From Capillidium heterosporum (lineage: Eukaryota > Entomophthoromycota > Entomophthoromycetes > Entomophthorales > Capillidiaceae): a stretch of DNA of 64,000 nt. The position numbers and the translations under genes are program-made. Each line of letters opens with the position of its first letter. The first letter of the stretch is position 1. This document shows, one piece after another, positions 22,999-34,664 of this stretch. Where the stretch lies: positions 310,001-374,000 of the forward strand of contig WBMQ01000008.1 in assembly GCA_016630905.1 (NCBI GenBank). Direction: 5' to 3'. The notes below the pieces were generated by a model. It was not told the origin of the DNA. It worked only from the letters and a program-made list of their open reading frames with translations, and did no database searches.

Positions 22999-23391
22999 CT
23001 TTGGCTTCGTTTGCAACTTGCTTGATAGAATTAGTTGTATCTAAAATTTATATAAAATAAAATGGTACGATATGTTAGAAGTTTATTAATAGTCTATACA
23101 AACTACCAGTTTGCTTGTACAAAACATAAGTATTTTATCTAAATGTCTATTTAGCTTTCCTTTACAACAAACTTGCAGTGACGTATAAATTTTTTACCTC
23201 AGTAAGTTTTGATTGAGCTAGGTAGAATTTAGCCAATAAAGAGCTAAGATTATAACCGATCCTAACATTCCCAAGCTGGCTTGGTTATCAGGCTAGATTC
23301 CCCGATAAAGTTTGGATAAAGTTCCATCAAGAAACAGCTCAAACTCAATAACCTATGTCAAGATAAGAATTAACTTTTCCAAGCCAAAAAT
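22999..23391. promoter_or_regulatory. Shared divergent promoter of HEM13 and GOS1
   Basis: 393 bases between divergent start codons; AT-rich, no clear TATA box or known site recognised. Confidence 0.4.
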
Positions 23392-24346
23392 ATGAGTGAA
23401 AGTAGCAGCAAGTCCGAGTTTACCACCTTGATAACCGAGTTACGAAAGGATTTTGTTCAATTGGAGCAGGAATCTAAACTACTTAACCAACTCTCTAACA
23501 TCAACCCATCGACTTCAACAAATGAACCTAGTTTTTCCAATAAGTTGGAAATAGACGAAGTTTCCAGTCAACTTCAACAAAAGTTACAGTTTGTAAATTT
23601 TATTTTATTTCAATTTTTGATAGTTGAAATTTAGGTAAGACATAAGCTGGAAACTTTGGAGGAGATAGCAGTTTTGGAGCCTACTCAGCCTTGGGTCCAA
23701 AGCAAAAGTATGGTTCTAGTCAAATACCGGGAGAAGTTCAACAAATCGGAAAAAGATTATAGAAATTGGCAGGTAAATTTAAAACTTTAAAAAATTATAA
23801 TTTACATTCTTTTTAAATTAGTCTAGGAATTTAGAAACCAGCAGTAGAAACGAATTGCTGGCTAGGTAAAATTTAACTTGGTAGATTGGTGTATAAATTT
23901 ATTGTATTTTCAATAGTGATAAGCCCGGCTTGTCCAAGAATAAAAATATTGGTCAAGATGAAGCTGCCTACTTTTTGAACGAACGTAGTAAGATCGACAG
24001 CTCCCATAGTATGCTAGATGACTCTTTGAAGTAGCTTAATTTTTATTTAATTATTTAATAACGTCTCACCCTTTATTCTTATACAGCCAAGCTTTCGAAT
24101 TGCAACAGGAGTTGGCGGAACAGGGTAGAACTATAAGTAACTCCAACACCAGATTGGGTAGAGTATCACGTAAGCTTTATATTCATTTGTAAAATAGCCC
24201 CAGGTACTGATACGGTGCTTTATTTAGAGATTATACCAGGGGTCAATGGCTTGTTAAATAGGATTGGGTTACGTAGGCGTAGAGATACCGTTATCTTAGC
24301 GAGTGTTATCGCCTTTGGGTTCATATTTCTGTGGTTTACCCTCTAG
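23392..24346 (+). CDS. GOS1: Golgi Qb-SNARE, Gos1/GS28-like
   Basis: Six exons: 23392..23592, 23635..23772, 23822..23865, 23917..24030, 24087..24169, 24228..24346; 232 residues. The middle VLVKYREKFNKSEKDYRNWQ matches the conserved GS28 region before the SNARE motif. The SNARE helix runs from SSHSMLDDSLNQAFELQQEL, with the zero-layer Gln in AEQGRTI. The end IIPGVNGLLNRIGLRRRR, followed by the tail anchor DTVILASVIAFGFIFLWFTLL, is typical of GS28. It should act in fusion within the Golgi and from ER to Golgi. The intron phases rebuild these motifs exactly, including SLNQA over the exon 4/5 junction. Confidence 0.87.
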
Positions 24347-25678
24347 TAAAGCTGAGTTAGGCGGTATATTTCCTATAAATCTAAGAACGTTGCTTAAATA
24401 GGTTAGTTAAGATCACTTAAGCATAATATCTTATTTATTCTAAAACTATCATTTCTTTTTCATACATATCTTGATTTTTGTAAAGTACTTTAACTCTTCT
24501 TTTACTGCTTTCAAGTTCAAGATGTTGAAGGCTTGATAGTAAAAATCAAATGCCTTATCAACAGATATGTAGGAAATCTTTTTTTAAATTTCCAAAGGGG
24601 AAGTGTACTTTGAAGTCTCAATGTATTGATATAAGCAAGGTAACCTCCCATCCAAAGGATGTATATTAAATTCAACGAGGAAGTAACGAAACTAACTTCA
24701 AATTGCTACACAAATACAAGAGTCAACCTATCAATAGGAAATCATCAGTTGTTTATAGGCTCTGATATAAGTTTAATTACTTTTCACTATTTTAATGTAG
24801 ACAACACAAATTTTCAATTCGAATCGAGGTAATTTTAAATTTCAAAATGCACATTTTTAGTTTTTAAATTTGCAAATTAAACATTTATTCTAGCTTTCCT
24901 AACATCAACGTCCAAAATAAAGTTCACCAATCTAGAATCCTCTGTATACAAATATTCCATCAGCTCGCTGCTAAATTGTATTTAAGCTCCAACTGTTTAC
25001 TATAAATTAACCTAGGCTAGTTAACTCAGCGCCTACCTTCATTCTCAAATGACGGATAGCTTACTAGTTTAAAATCCACCCATAAACTGAAGATAAAGGA
25101 TAAAGGGATATGGGCAAGTTACTAATTACTCTTCCCCTTTAATTAATAAGGTTACTATTTTAATTTAATATATTTTCTACAGAAGCTTCTTGATACGATT
25201 GATTACTATCAGTATTTTGACCCCAGTCTCAAGTTCCTATAAGGATGGATCAGACTTTTGCCAATATTATATAAACTCTATAGTTAACAATAGGTATGGA
25301 TAGTTTAGACATATTTTATTGATATATATAGCAAATTCTTATACATTTGACAGTACATCGATTGTAAATTTATTTTCATATTAATGTTAATATTTTTGCA
25401 ACTTATCGATATCCAACTCCGATAGATATTTTTTTGTTGTATGGAGGTATCGTCAACAATCGAACAAATCCCAACAAAACCAACGTTTCCCCACAGAAAG
25501 GCCTACCATATTTTCTACCTACCCTAAAACTTTAACTTCAATGGGTAACTCCACCTTAAGTATGTTTCACCAAAATAGTATTACAAATGCCTAAACAGCT
25601 ATAAATAGCGAGGAAAGTAGAGCTTTACCTATATCACATTTAATTTTTAAAAAGTATAGCAGAATAGTAGCGAAAATA
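24347..25678. other. Intergenic region
   Basis: 1.3 kb of AT-rich DNA between GOS1 and the small secreted peptide gene; only the TATA box at 25600 is notable. Confidence 0.4.
25600..25607 (+). promoter_or_regulatory. TATA box of the 53-residue secreted peptide gene
   Basis: TATAAATA, 72 bases before the ATG at 25679. Confidence 0.5.
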
Positions 25679-25840
25679 ATGAAGTTCCAAAGTTTAGCTG
25701 TAGCATTTAGTTTGTTGAGTGCATCAACCTTAAGCCTAAGTCCGGCTGCCAGAGGCGTACGTATGGTGGAGGGAGCTCGAAAGATCAACAACCATCCGAA
25801 GCCGGTTCAAATTCACGGTGGTAAAAGACATGGGAACTAA
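25679..25840 (+). CDS. Small secreted peptide, 53 residues, unknown
   Basis: Single exon. A clear signal peptide (MKFQSLAVAFSLLSASTLSL) is followed by a 33-residue basic region with no Cys (AARGVRMVEGARKINNHP, then IHGGKRHGN at the C-terminus). The KR near the end is a possible Kex2-type site. A TATA box lies 72 bases upstream. It could be a secreted peptide, pheromone-like or effector-like; no family match is recognised. It lies in the spacer between the duplication arms, before the GT15 gene. Confidence 0.55.
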   Translation: MKFQSLAVAFSLLSASTLSLSPAARGVRMVEGARKINNHPKPVQIHGGKRHGN

Positions 25841-26181
25841 GCTATTGAACTAGCAGTAGGGAGAGATATTTGAGATGTAATACGATGATCTAAGAAGAAT
25901 CAATATTTGGTTAGCATACTGATCCACCACCAAACATTTTACAACTCCAATCTATACATCTCTATTTAAAATTTATATATCTAAAACATTTATCTGGGAA
26001 TAAATAAATATATAAAATTATCATATAGACTACCACCATTTTACTTTGCCATCGCTTATATTATTCATTCTCAATATCTATTTTGCACATACCTTCCGTT
26101 CTACCACACCATTTGAAGCGCTATGAACTAAATGTCTGGGGTAAAGGTAAAACTAGAACTCCTTTATCCAACACTATTTTT

Positions 26182-27429
26182 ATGAAAAATTCATTACACT
26201 TTTGTATCTTTTTTATCACTATACTTTCTCTTTTCTATGTGATGATCATACGACGACCAACCTCAAAGAACTTATCTATCAGCTTCATCTTCCTGATCCT
26301 AACTTTCGCTCTTCTATCTCTACTCAGCTACAACGATCTTTTTGACATCCAACTTCGCTCTACTAAAAAGCCCAAAGCTACCATCCTAATCTTATGTAGG
26401 AACGAAGACTTGGAAGGTATGGTAACCACTCTCCACCAATTCGAATCCAACTTCAACTCCAAGTTCCAATATCCCTACCTCTTCCTCAACAATCAACCTT
26501 TCACTCTTACCTTCAAAACCACCATCCGACAGCTGACTCAAGCTGAAGTTACCTTCGATTTGACAGGAAGTAATTGGAATGTACCAGATGGAATTAACTT
26601 GACAACTTTCAATGAGAAAATGATCGATTTAATCAAGGAAGAAGTGCCTTACGCCTCCCAACTAAGCTACCACCAGATGTGTAGGTACTTTTCTGGCCCA
26701 ATATTCAACCACCCTAGGCTGAAGGACTACGACTACTTTTGGAGGATCGAGCCCAATACCTCTTTCTACTGTAAACTTCTTAAAGATCCCTTTGAAACTA
26801 TGGTTCGAAAAGATAAGGTCTACGGGTTTAGTATCATCTTGAAGGAGATCGAAGCTAGTATACCCAATCTGTTCAATATTACCTTACACTACTTTCGAAC
26901 TGTAGATCCGGCCACTAAATTTAACCGAAAATCAACCAACTTACTACCCTTATTTCTATCCAAAGTTACTGAAGATAAGGGCAAAGACCAGCTACACTTT
27001 AAATCGGGAAAGACGTTTACCAAAGGCACATTTGAGTTCAACTTGTGTCACTTCTGGACTAACTTTGAGATTCTAGATCTTAATTTCTTTCGATCGCAAA
27101 GGTATCAAAACTACTTTGAGTATTTAGATAGCACAAATGGGTTCTTTTACGAACGGTGGGGAGATGCCCCCATCCGTAGTTTAGCTTTAGCTTTTTTAGT
27201 TGACTTTGATAAAGTTATTCGATTCGACGATGTTGGTTATCGACACGACAAATTTTTCACCTGTCCTAAGAATACGTTAGTGGAGGAGGATGTCTTGCAG
27301 AGATGTAATTGCCCTAAAGAGAACTTTAGGGATCTTTTTGATATCGACAACTTAGATGGGAGCTGTAGTTCGAGGTTTCGCTTTTATGATAAACTTAAAG
27401 TCCGGTTCAAAGATGTCAAATTCATATAG
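26182..27429 (+). CDS. GT15 alpha-1,2-mannosyltransferase (Kre2/Mnt1-like)
   Basis: Intronless type II Golgi membrane enzyme that adds alpha-1,2-mannose to O- or N-linked glycans of wall and secreted proteins. The family core is plain: ILILCRNEDLEGM, SYHQMCRYFSGPIF, YDYFWRIEPNTSFYC, KVYGFSIILKEIE, then GDAPIRSLALAFLVDFDKV and DVGYRHDKFFTCP near the C-terminus. The metal/donor site reads EPN where Kre2 has EPD. Start: the ATG at 26182 gives two close hydrophobic stretches; a later ATG at 26239 (MIIRRPTSKNLSISF) gives the usual short basic tail plus one span, so either may be used. 415 residues from 26182. Confidence 0.9.
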   Translation: MKNSLHFCIFFITILSLFYVMIIRRPTSKNLSISFIFLILTFALLSLLSYNDLFDIQLRSTKKPKATILILCRNEDLEGMVTTLHQFESNFNSKFQYPYLFLNNQPFTLTFKTTIRQLTQAEVTFDLTGSNWNVPDGINLTTFNEKMIDLIKEEVPYASQLSYHQMCRYFSGPIFNHPRLKDYDYFWRIEPNTSFYCKLLKDPFETMVRKDKVYGFSIILKEIEASIPNLFNITLHYFRTVDPATKFNRKSTNLLPLFLSKVTEDKGKDQLHFKSGKTFTKGTFEFNLCHFWTNFEILDLNFFRSQRYQNYFEYLDSTNGFFYERWGDAPIRSLALAFLVDFDKVIRFDDVGYRHDKFFTCPKNTLVEEDVLQRCNCPKENFRDLFDIDNLDGSCSSRFRFYDKLKVRFKDVKFI

Positions 27430-27482
27430 TAAAGAAAGAAATAAAAATACAGGATTATAATACAAAATTTTATTTACACAAC

Positions 27483-27810
27483 TTAACGTTTCAACTTCAA
27501 GTACCTTCTAGCCAACGTGGAACGCTTGCTCTTGGCCTTATTAGGCTCCTTGGTGATATCAAATCTGGGTCTCTTGCACTGGTGATTATTCTCGTACTCA
27601 TAACAGTCAAAATCGCCGCTATAGTTCTTAATCCAGCAGGGAGGACAGCCATCACCTAGGCACATGGCTCCTTCTTCACCAGTAGACGTTGCAGGATGGG
27701 GTGCCTCTCAATACATGCCAAGTACGCTTGGCTAAGGACATATTCTTGACGAGCTCCGAGTTGACACAGACTAGGGTGATGAGGAGGATTGGGAGGCTGA
27801 AGAATTTCAT
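27483..27810 (-). CDS. Small secreted Cys-rich protein with KR processing site
   Basis: Two exons on the minus strand, 27726..27810 and 27483..27670, intron 27671..27725; 90 residues. The signal peptide is MKFFSLPILLITLVCVNS, then a short pro-region ending SLAKR at the splice junction. The mature part has five Cys (C-x4-C-x2-C-x11-C-x8-C: AMCLGDGCPPCW, DFDCYEYENNHQC) and a very basic tail (KAKSKRSTLARRYLKLKR). If the intron is kept, the frame instead ends after LAKR plus 15 residues (TWHVLRGTPSCNVYW). A TATA box (27857..27864) lies about 50 bases upstream. The donor is GTACTT, used also in the carboxypeptidase gene. Unknown family; effector-, toxin- or pheromone-like roles are only guesses. 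Confidence 0.5.
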
Positions 27811-27856
27811 TTTTGGTTCTGGTTTTATAAAAGGTTAGGATGGGGAGGTGGGCAGG

Positions 27857-27864
27857 TTTATATA
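27857..27864 (-). promoter_or_regulatory. TATA box of the small Cys-rich gene
   Basis: TATATAAA on the minus strand, about 47 bases before the ATG at 27810; a second TATA-like TTATAAAA lies closer to the ATG. Confidence 0.45.
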
Positions 27865-28021
27865 GGTATTACAAAGTCTAATATATTGGGTTTTCAATAG
27901 TTATTCCTTTTTTATCAGTAATAAATTTTCCCTTTGAATTGTCATTGGACTTTTCATTAACTATGCTCTTTTAAAAACCAAGTCACTAGTTTAAATATAA
28001 ACCAATAGGGTTAATTATTTG

Positions 28022-28198
28022 ATGGGACGGATTGGTAGTTTAGAACTCCGTCTTTTGGCAACGAAAACTACGGACAATTTTTCGATTATATGCAAGTTTA
28101 GCATCTTCATGCCAAGTGAACTACTCCGTCGAGCGTTAAAAGGAGGAGGTACGCCGTGGGTTTCAGCTGGTTGGATGGAGCTTACTTTACCCTTTTGA
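28022..28198 (+). CDS. Possible 58-residue ORF
   Basis: ATG frame whose base composition is less AT-rich than its surroundings; product starts MGRIGSLELRLLATKT and ends VSAGWMELTLPF. No signal peptide, span or known motif. Could be a small gene or a remnant exon. Confidence 0.25.
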   Translation: MGRIGSLELRLLATKTTDNFSIICKFSIFMPSELLRRALKGGGTPWVSAGWMELTLPF

Positions 28199-28547
28199 AC
28201 GGACCTAAATTTAATTATTGGAGGGATGGTAATTTTGATTGTAGAACAGGTGTAATGAATTTAGAAATTAATTGGGTTTTTGTTCTGTATTAGGCTCAAA
28301 TTTTGAAAACGATAGCACGAATAGTACCCATATAGAGCTCCAACCTACCGGTTTGTGTGTTTTGAGATAAGGAAAATCAGACCAAGTTTCTTTTATAAGG
28401 AACTCACTATGGTACAACATACAAATATATTGATATATAACTAGCATTTATAATTTGACAGGAAAAACTATAAACGCTATCAGAGATTTAAAAAATAGAA
28501 GCCCATCCCAAAATTTTACTTTCAAAGCCAAAAAGATACCGCCACCT

Positions 28548-30914
28548 CTATACGTCCAAGTTATACCTACTAGCCAACTGTAATACCTTGACTTCGAACC
28601 TGGAGAGCAACGTATCCAGCCAGTCGGGAACCTCCAACTGCTTCAATTCCACCACTAAAAATCGGTACATAGCTTCCACTTCCTATGAAAAAAATAAAGT
28701 ATTAGAAAAGAACATAGCAAGTCAAATAAAACATACTTGTCTAGGAACATACCCCTCAACCAAAAGTTTTGTCAATCGAAAAGTCCAGTTTAACACCATT
28801 AATATACCCGAACTCTGCGAAGTAAGCAGCCCTTGCATAAGAGGGAGGTTGGTGTTCAGGCAGTCCATCGGATGCTGTAACTTCACAAGTTCGTCCTTGG
28901 CATCACTAGACTTGTAGTTGGAGAGGAGGTGGGAGATGGCTTCGTGGCTGGGGAACTGCAACGTTTTTACCATACGGTTGACCTCCTAATTTTTAAAATA
29001 CGAACATTATCAATATAATCTGTTAAATACAAAAAATATAGTTACATTGATAAATAGTAAAAGTCGATCCCACCACCCTTCCTTGACACACAAGTCGATC
29101 ATCCTACCTTCACACCTTTGAAAATCTAACTGTAAACTATTTACGTTGTCTTTGAACCCTTTCCAATAATCTACAAAAGTATCCTTGTCGCAGTACTGCA
29201 ACGCCAATACTATGACATCTTCTACGATACAGTTCAATGCCTTCTGAATGGGATGGTTGGGTACTAACTTGGTGATGGAGACGAAATGTACGACTCTATA
29301 GAACTCCAACTGCGTAAGGGGGATCATCAAGCTAGATAAGATCGCATACAAGTTCAATCGCCCATCTCTATCAACTGTTTAAAAAATTAAACTAAAGTGG
29401 TTGGAAATATAAAAATTTACGTGGAGTTGCGATGGAACGGTCGATCAGTGGGCTGAGCTGAAGCAGTTGATTGTCCAAAAGAACAACTAGACTTAGGTAG
29501 ATCTCTGGGTAGACCTCCTTATATTTCAACAATACTTCGATCAACTATCATATAAAGTTTCAAAAGATTAGTCTCTATGCAAATCGAAAAATAAAGATAA
29601 GCACCTTTTCAAACTGGTGGGATAGCGCTAGATACTCAACCAACTCGCCAATATCCTTACCCTTGCCTTCCTTCACTCCTAAGTCCAAAGTCTGTAAATC
29701 TTCTAAAAGCTTCGCTCTATCGAACAAATCGGGAAATTTTAACGTAGAGAAATGGTGGTACCACAGGTAAGTTTCTCGATCCAATTTTTGACCTAGTTCC
29801 AAAGGTAATACCGCGTTGGTACCACTTATTAAATACTGTAAGAGGAGTTGGTAGGGGCTAATCTTGGTCAAATCTAAGGTGAGAGCTTGATTGGAAAGTT
29901 GGGTGGCAAGCTTCTGCTCGTGGTAATCCCATCTAAAATTAAAAGAGAGGGGAGCTTAGAATCAAAGGAGAAAATAAAAATCTACTCGTCGTAAGGCAGA
30001 TTTAAAAATATGAGGAGGGGCTCTACCAATGCCTCATCGATCTGGAACAGCAGGCTTTGAGCTAGGTTGTAGTAGTTGAGACGTAGAGCTACGTACACTT
30101 TGAACCAAGGATCCAACCTCTACGAACAAAAGATAAGGGTAAAGTTCCGAAGGTATAAAGTTACCAGGTAGTAAGTATCCGAGTTCCTAGTAAATATCTC
30201 AACGAATTTGTCAACGACCTCATTTTGGCTTAGCAAGTTGAAGTTGATGCTGTTCTCACTTAGGCAGTTTTGAACTTTCGCCAAAAATCTATCATTCAAC
30301 CAGTCAAATAAGCCTTCTACCTGGTATTGAAACTCGTATTCCAAGTTTTTGGAACCATAAACTGAGCCTTGGCTCTGGCTTTGCCCCTGACTCTGGCTTC
30401 GCATGGCATTGATTTTATTCAAGATGGTAAATAAGGTAGTTACCAATCCACTTCGCTTATCGACATCAAAATTACTGTTCAAAATTTCGTTTAGATAAAA
30501 GAGGTTGAAGTTGCCTTCATAAGCTAATGGGGAACTGGGTAGCTTTATGGCCAATTTTGTGTAGAGGTTACCGTAATAGGTATCCACTACTCTCTGTACA
30601 GCTACCTGTCTGTCTAAATTTGAGTCAAGCTTGGTTGGCTCCTAATTATTCAAAAATTAAATGTAAAATTTGAATACAAAGGGGAAGTTTACCTTGTTGT
30701 CATTTACCAACTTCAAGACTTCGGTTCGGTTAGTGTCAGCAAAGAAATGGTTCAACTTGGTATGAAAAAGTTTATCGTTGGTTTTCAGCTGGAAGTCGGC
30801 TCGCATACTTTTTATCTTGTCGGCTGTGATGAAAGAGTGTTTCTTCCTAGGAGTTAAGTCGAGGTGAGAAGAGCTGGGTTGCTTATAACCCCTTGGAGCG
30901 TCTAATTCGGACAT
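28548..30914 (-). CDS. Helical scaffold protein, probably Nic96/Nup93-like nucleoporin
   Basis: Eight exons on the minus strand: 30693..30914, 30165..30641, 29986..30119, 29605..29932, 29421..29544, 29046..29374, 28737..28985, 28548..28682; 665 residues. Almost all predicted alpha-helix. Three blocks in order resemble the Nic96/Nup93 core: DPWFKVYVALRLNYYNLAQ (family 'W-x-IFYLLR'), PYQLLLQYLISGTN with ETYLWYHHF (family 'DPYK..LYKII' and 'EDYLW'), and VYPEIYLSLVVLLDNQ. If right, it is a structural nucleoporin of the inner ring of the pore. The N-terminal part includes a Ser/Gln repeat (RSQSQGQSQSQGS). The similarity is weak, so another helical-repeat protein is possible; gene structure is firm. 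Confidence 0.6.
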
Positions 30915-31516
30915 TTCTTAAGCGACTGTAGGGTTGAATTGAACTTGGTTGATGCAGATTCGTCAAGGTGACCTTTTATTCTTTACCTAAAAAATTGAGC
31001 AGGTTTTCAAGGTTGGAGTTGAAGTTGGAAGAAAACTTGAAACTTCAATCAATTTTTGGAAATTGGTCGGAATTTGCCTACAAAATAGCTAGTTATAAGC
31101 CAATTAAAACAGGTTTATAGATTAATCATTCAAAATTATTGGTTGATTTAGCTAACCTGAGTTTGCTACGGCACGGAGAACTGATGGGAAATGACAAGCA
31201 TCTGGAAGCGAATATACCATTGTTTCGACATATCATATCGAAACAATGCTATTTTCAACTCCATTATTTTAACTTATCTAATTTAAATTTGGCTACAACT
31301 TCCAAATTCTAGGTGACACAATGTCATATAAAGAGAATTGAGGAAAATTTCTACTTTGAGATTCCGTTGTCATCTATAGACAGCAGCACAATGGAAATAG
31401 TGAGGTTTTCAAAGTATGAATCAGCTCTCAAAAATATTGGTTATGGCTAGTTTCGAGAAGAAATCCAAATAGTACTATTTTACAAAGATTTTGATATGGA
31501 TGTCACTTTTAGGATT
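30915..31516. other. Intergenic region beside the right arm
   Basis: About 600 bases between the nucleoporin-like gene's start and the inner edge of the right arm; AT-rich, with one perfect inverted repeat (31218-31248). Confidence 0.5.
31218..31248. repeat. Perfect 11-base inverted repeat
   Basis: CATTGTTTCGA, a 9-base spacer and TCGAAACAATG. It lies 270 bases outside the right-arm edge, within the spacer. It could form a hairpin or be a binding site. Confidence 0.85.
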
Positions 31517-31954
31517 GTTATCGGCGTTTGGTTTTCTTCGGCAAAATGAGAAGGGTTGTTCCAGAGCAAAGAAATCAAAGGTTCAGCGTCACAACAGTAA
31601 GGAAGCTCAAAGCTGAAGTGTGGTAAAAAGTAGGCTGGCATATTCTTTTGCAATTATAAAAGAGCTTTGTCTATAGGATATATTTGAAGATCACTGGTTC
31701 GCTACAATAGCCTACTGCTTCGATTTGCAAGCCCATGATGGGTTTCCTCAAACAGCTGGAATATGCCATGGCCGGTAGGCTTTTGCATTGAGTATATCCT
31801 CCCAAACACACATATAAATCCAGTGGCTATACTATACTCCAACATGTATTTTACAGAGCAGTAGAACCCGTTTGCATTACTAGGATTAGTCGCAGTTATT
31901 CTTACACAAGGTGAAAACATAGAAGGCAAACATAGCGTCCTATTGGATAGAACT

Positions 31955-33342
31955 ATGGCATTTGAGTTTGAATCCACAAAGTTTGAGATAAAAATGGCTA
32001 CGTTTCCAAAATTCAGCTTTCCATCCAAACAACTGAAAATGATACTCCAGCCACAGCATATCGCTGCAACCCTCTACAGCATCTCGTACCTGATGGTGAC
32101 GCTCACTAGTGTGTTCACCGTCGGGTACCTTACCTCTCTTGGGCTCTACTTCGCAACCACTTTCCGTAAGTTTTAGTTTGTACATTCCACTAAGTTTACT
32201 AGGTTCTCAGAGCTTCCGCCAATGCCAGCCTTGGACCAAGGATGCCAAATGCCTCGACGGCAAAGTACTCAAATGTGGACCTGGTTACTACAAAGTTGAG
32301 TACCGTCCCGATAGTGCCTTCTACCGGCACTCATTCTTCAAGATGCTCGGTAAAGCCTATCACGACCCCAACACCGACTTCAGCTGCAATCGTCTACCAC
32401 ATATCGATGAAGCTGTCAAAATGTTGGAAAACCACGTTCACCAACTCCTACACAACCCAGTCAGCCAACTGAACTGTGAGAATGAGGTGAACTTTGGCCT
32501 CCAATCTCGGGGGACCAAGCAATGTCTCATCCAGGATATCCGAGCTAAAAAGCTCATTGACCTGGCCCTCTGCTTGCAATATCAAAAAGAAGGTGCAACT
32601 GGCCACCCACACGATGTCAAACCCACCAAACTATCTGAGCCTTACGAGTACCTCATCCACCACTCAATTGGAAAGTCGATCACCAGCGACAAGGACGCTG
32701 TAGCTACTTCCGATGAAATGTGGTATGAAAAGAACTTAGACCACCTTCCGCCCGCTTCCAGCACGCCTCAACCCACCTACAAGTGCAGCGCAACTCACAA
32801 CGCAACCAATACAGAATCATCTTTGTGGGCCCAAATCGGCAAACTTTGTGACGTAATCAGCCTCAAAGAATATGCCTGGGCCCAGCTCAACAAACTTCGA
32901 AAGACAAGCAGACTCAAGTCGCAGGCGCCGACCCCAAACAGTAGATTTGACCGTTTTACCAGTACTAACTGAGCTTAGAGCCTAGCTACTCTGTAGCCAT
33001 AGCCATTTTTACGTTTTTCACCCTCTTGCTTATCAAGTTAGTTGCAGAGTTGGTGATCGGTATTTCCAACGAGGTCCTCAATCTATTGATATTTACGGTA
33101 AGCTTATATATGGGACTTGACTGCTAACGCTATGATAGGCTCGACGCTGCCACAACAAAGAGAATCGGTTTTTATGGGTGGCTCGTATTCGAGCTAGCGT
33201 TATGCAGCCTTTTGAACGCTACCCATCCCTCTACTTCATCCTATGGGCGTTGACCTCCCTTAAGCTGCAGCTCTGTGGTCGCGTTAAATCCCAAGTAAAA
33301 CAGGAGAATGGCCATGATTATAACCATTGGGGTCTTGCGTAG
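31955..33342 (+). pseudogene. MSC-domain inner nuclear membrane protein, right copy, frameshifted
   Basis: Same exon structure as the left copy (31955..32165, 32203..32940, 32974..33097, 33139..33342). Exon 2 is base-identical as far as I can see, except that one G is missing near 32903 (AAAGACAAG against AAAGGACAAG on the left). After it the frame gives KTSRLKSQ and, spliced or not, soon stops. The product would keep span 1 and the lumenal MSC domain but lose span 2 and the C-terminal tail. It is either a young pseudogene, a truncated variant, or a base-call error. Confidence 0.7.
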
Positions 33343-34664
33343 ATGTTTCCAGACCGCCACTATTCTTCCTATCTCTTCTACATTCCTCACACATACTGCC
33401 GTTCTTGCACATACTATTGTTCTTGCACATACTACCGTCTACACTCCTCCTATCCTTCCTGCAACTCCTACTCCTAACTAGTCCAAAGTATTTACGCTTT
33501 CTATACCAGACTTAAACTATTTCAACCCCTTCATTTTAGTAAGCCAAGTTCAAGTTTACGTAGGGAAAAGCACTTTACTTCCCTAACCTTCTATCTATTT
33601 CCTATCTGAAGCCCATTACATCATCTATACCATATATGCTATCCTTGTTAAATCTACTTATGTATGTCCAATTTGAGTTTTTGATAAGCTTTTACATTTC
33701 GATGAACTTATGCCATAAATGTATTGTATATAAATCTCGAGTACTATAATAGCCATTTAGAATCAATCTAGCATTTACATTTACAAGTACAACTCCAACT
33801 TAAAAGCTGTGGAATTGAATGTAGTATCTAATTATATAGACTAGCCATGCAGAACACAATTCTATTTATATAAGGACGTTATATACCGATACTACAAACT
33901 AAAATGGCCAACCTGGATACAGTGGTACATTAAATTGGCATTGGATAGGCGAGTACAGACCATCATCTACCCACCAAAGAAATTAGTGGCGGCATTTCTA
34001 GAATACCGGTAGTAGAGATAGCGACAGCACCACTGTACCTAGCCGCAGCCACGAATGAAATATACTGTATACAATCTGGAGTAGTCCTATTCCAACTTGT
34101 ATATACATTTGATGGCAGCACTATACCAAGGACACGCCACCATCAAATAGGTGCCATGCTCCGAATTGGTTGGATTCATTGCAGATGACACGTCAATCCA
34201 AGTTGACAAGCCGGTACAGGGTATTAAGATTACAAATAAAAAGCAAACCTGCATCCTGCTTGAGTTTCGACAGGTACTTTATTTGCACCCTTGTGCCTAT
34301 ATAAATCAAAACTGCCCGCTTCATAGTATATAGTGTGCTATTTACTTGGACTGTACTTTAGACAGTGACAACCCGCTATAAAGCAAAACCCCATCTTTGC
34401 AAAGCTGAGCTACAGTTTATCTATATAACTCAATTTAGATGAAATGCCTTGCTGCAAATAAGTGGGATGCAGTGCATAGGTTTGTACTGAAATATGAATC
34501 ACAACGATCCTTGCCTAGTTTTAATGTCAGTCACCCCACTTTAGTAAAACATGGGAAGCAATAGAAGAAACTGTCGATCACCGTATATCCAGAGTATAAA
34601 TAGCAGATTTTACAAAGCAGTTATTTTTATAAAAAGTGCCTTTATACTGGAGGCTAAATTAACA
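33343..34664. other. Intergenic part of the right arm
   Basis: Mirror of 16283-17604; holds the tandem repeat at 33391-33433 and most of the base differences between the arms. Upstream of the cyclophilin ATG; no gene supported. Confidence 0.4.
33391..33433. repeat. Short tandem repeat, right-arm copy
   Basis: Mirror of the repeat at 17514..17556; GTTCTTGCACATACT units just downstream of the MSC copy. Confidence 0.7.

Larger units (their letters stand above)
27811..28547. other. Intergenic region with a short GC-richer open frame
   Basis: Contains the TATA box of the Cys-rich gene and an ATG frame of 58 codons at 28022-28198 that is listed separately. Confidence 0.4.
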
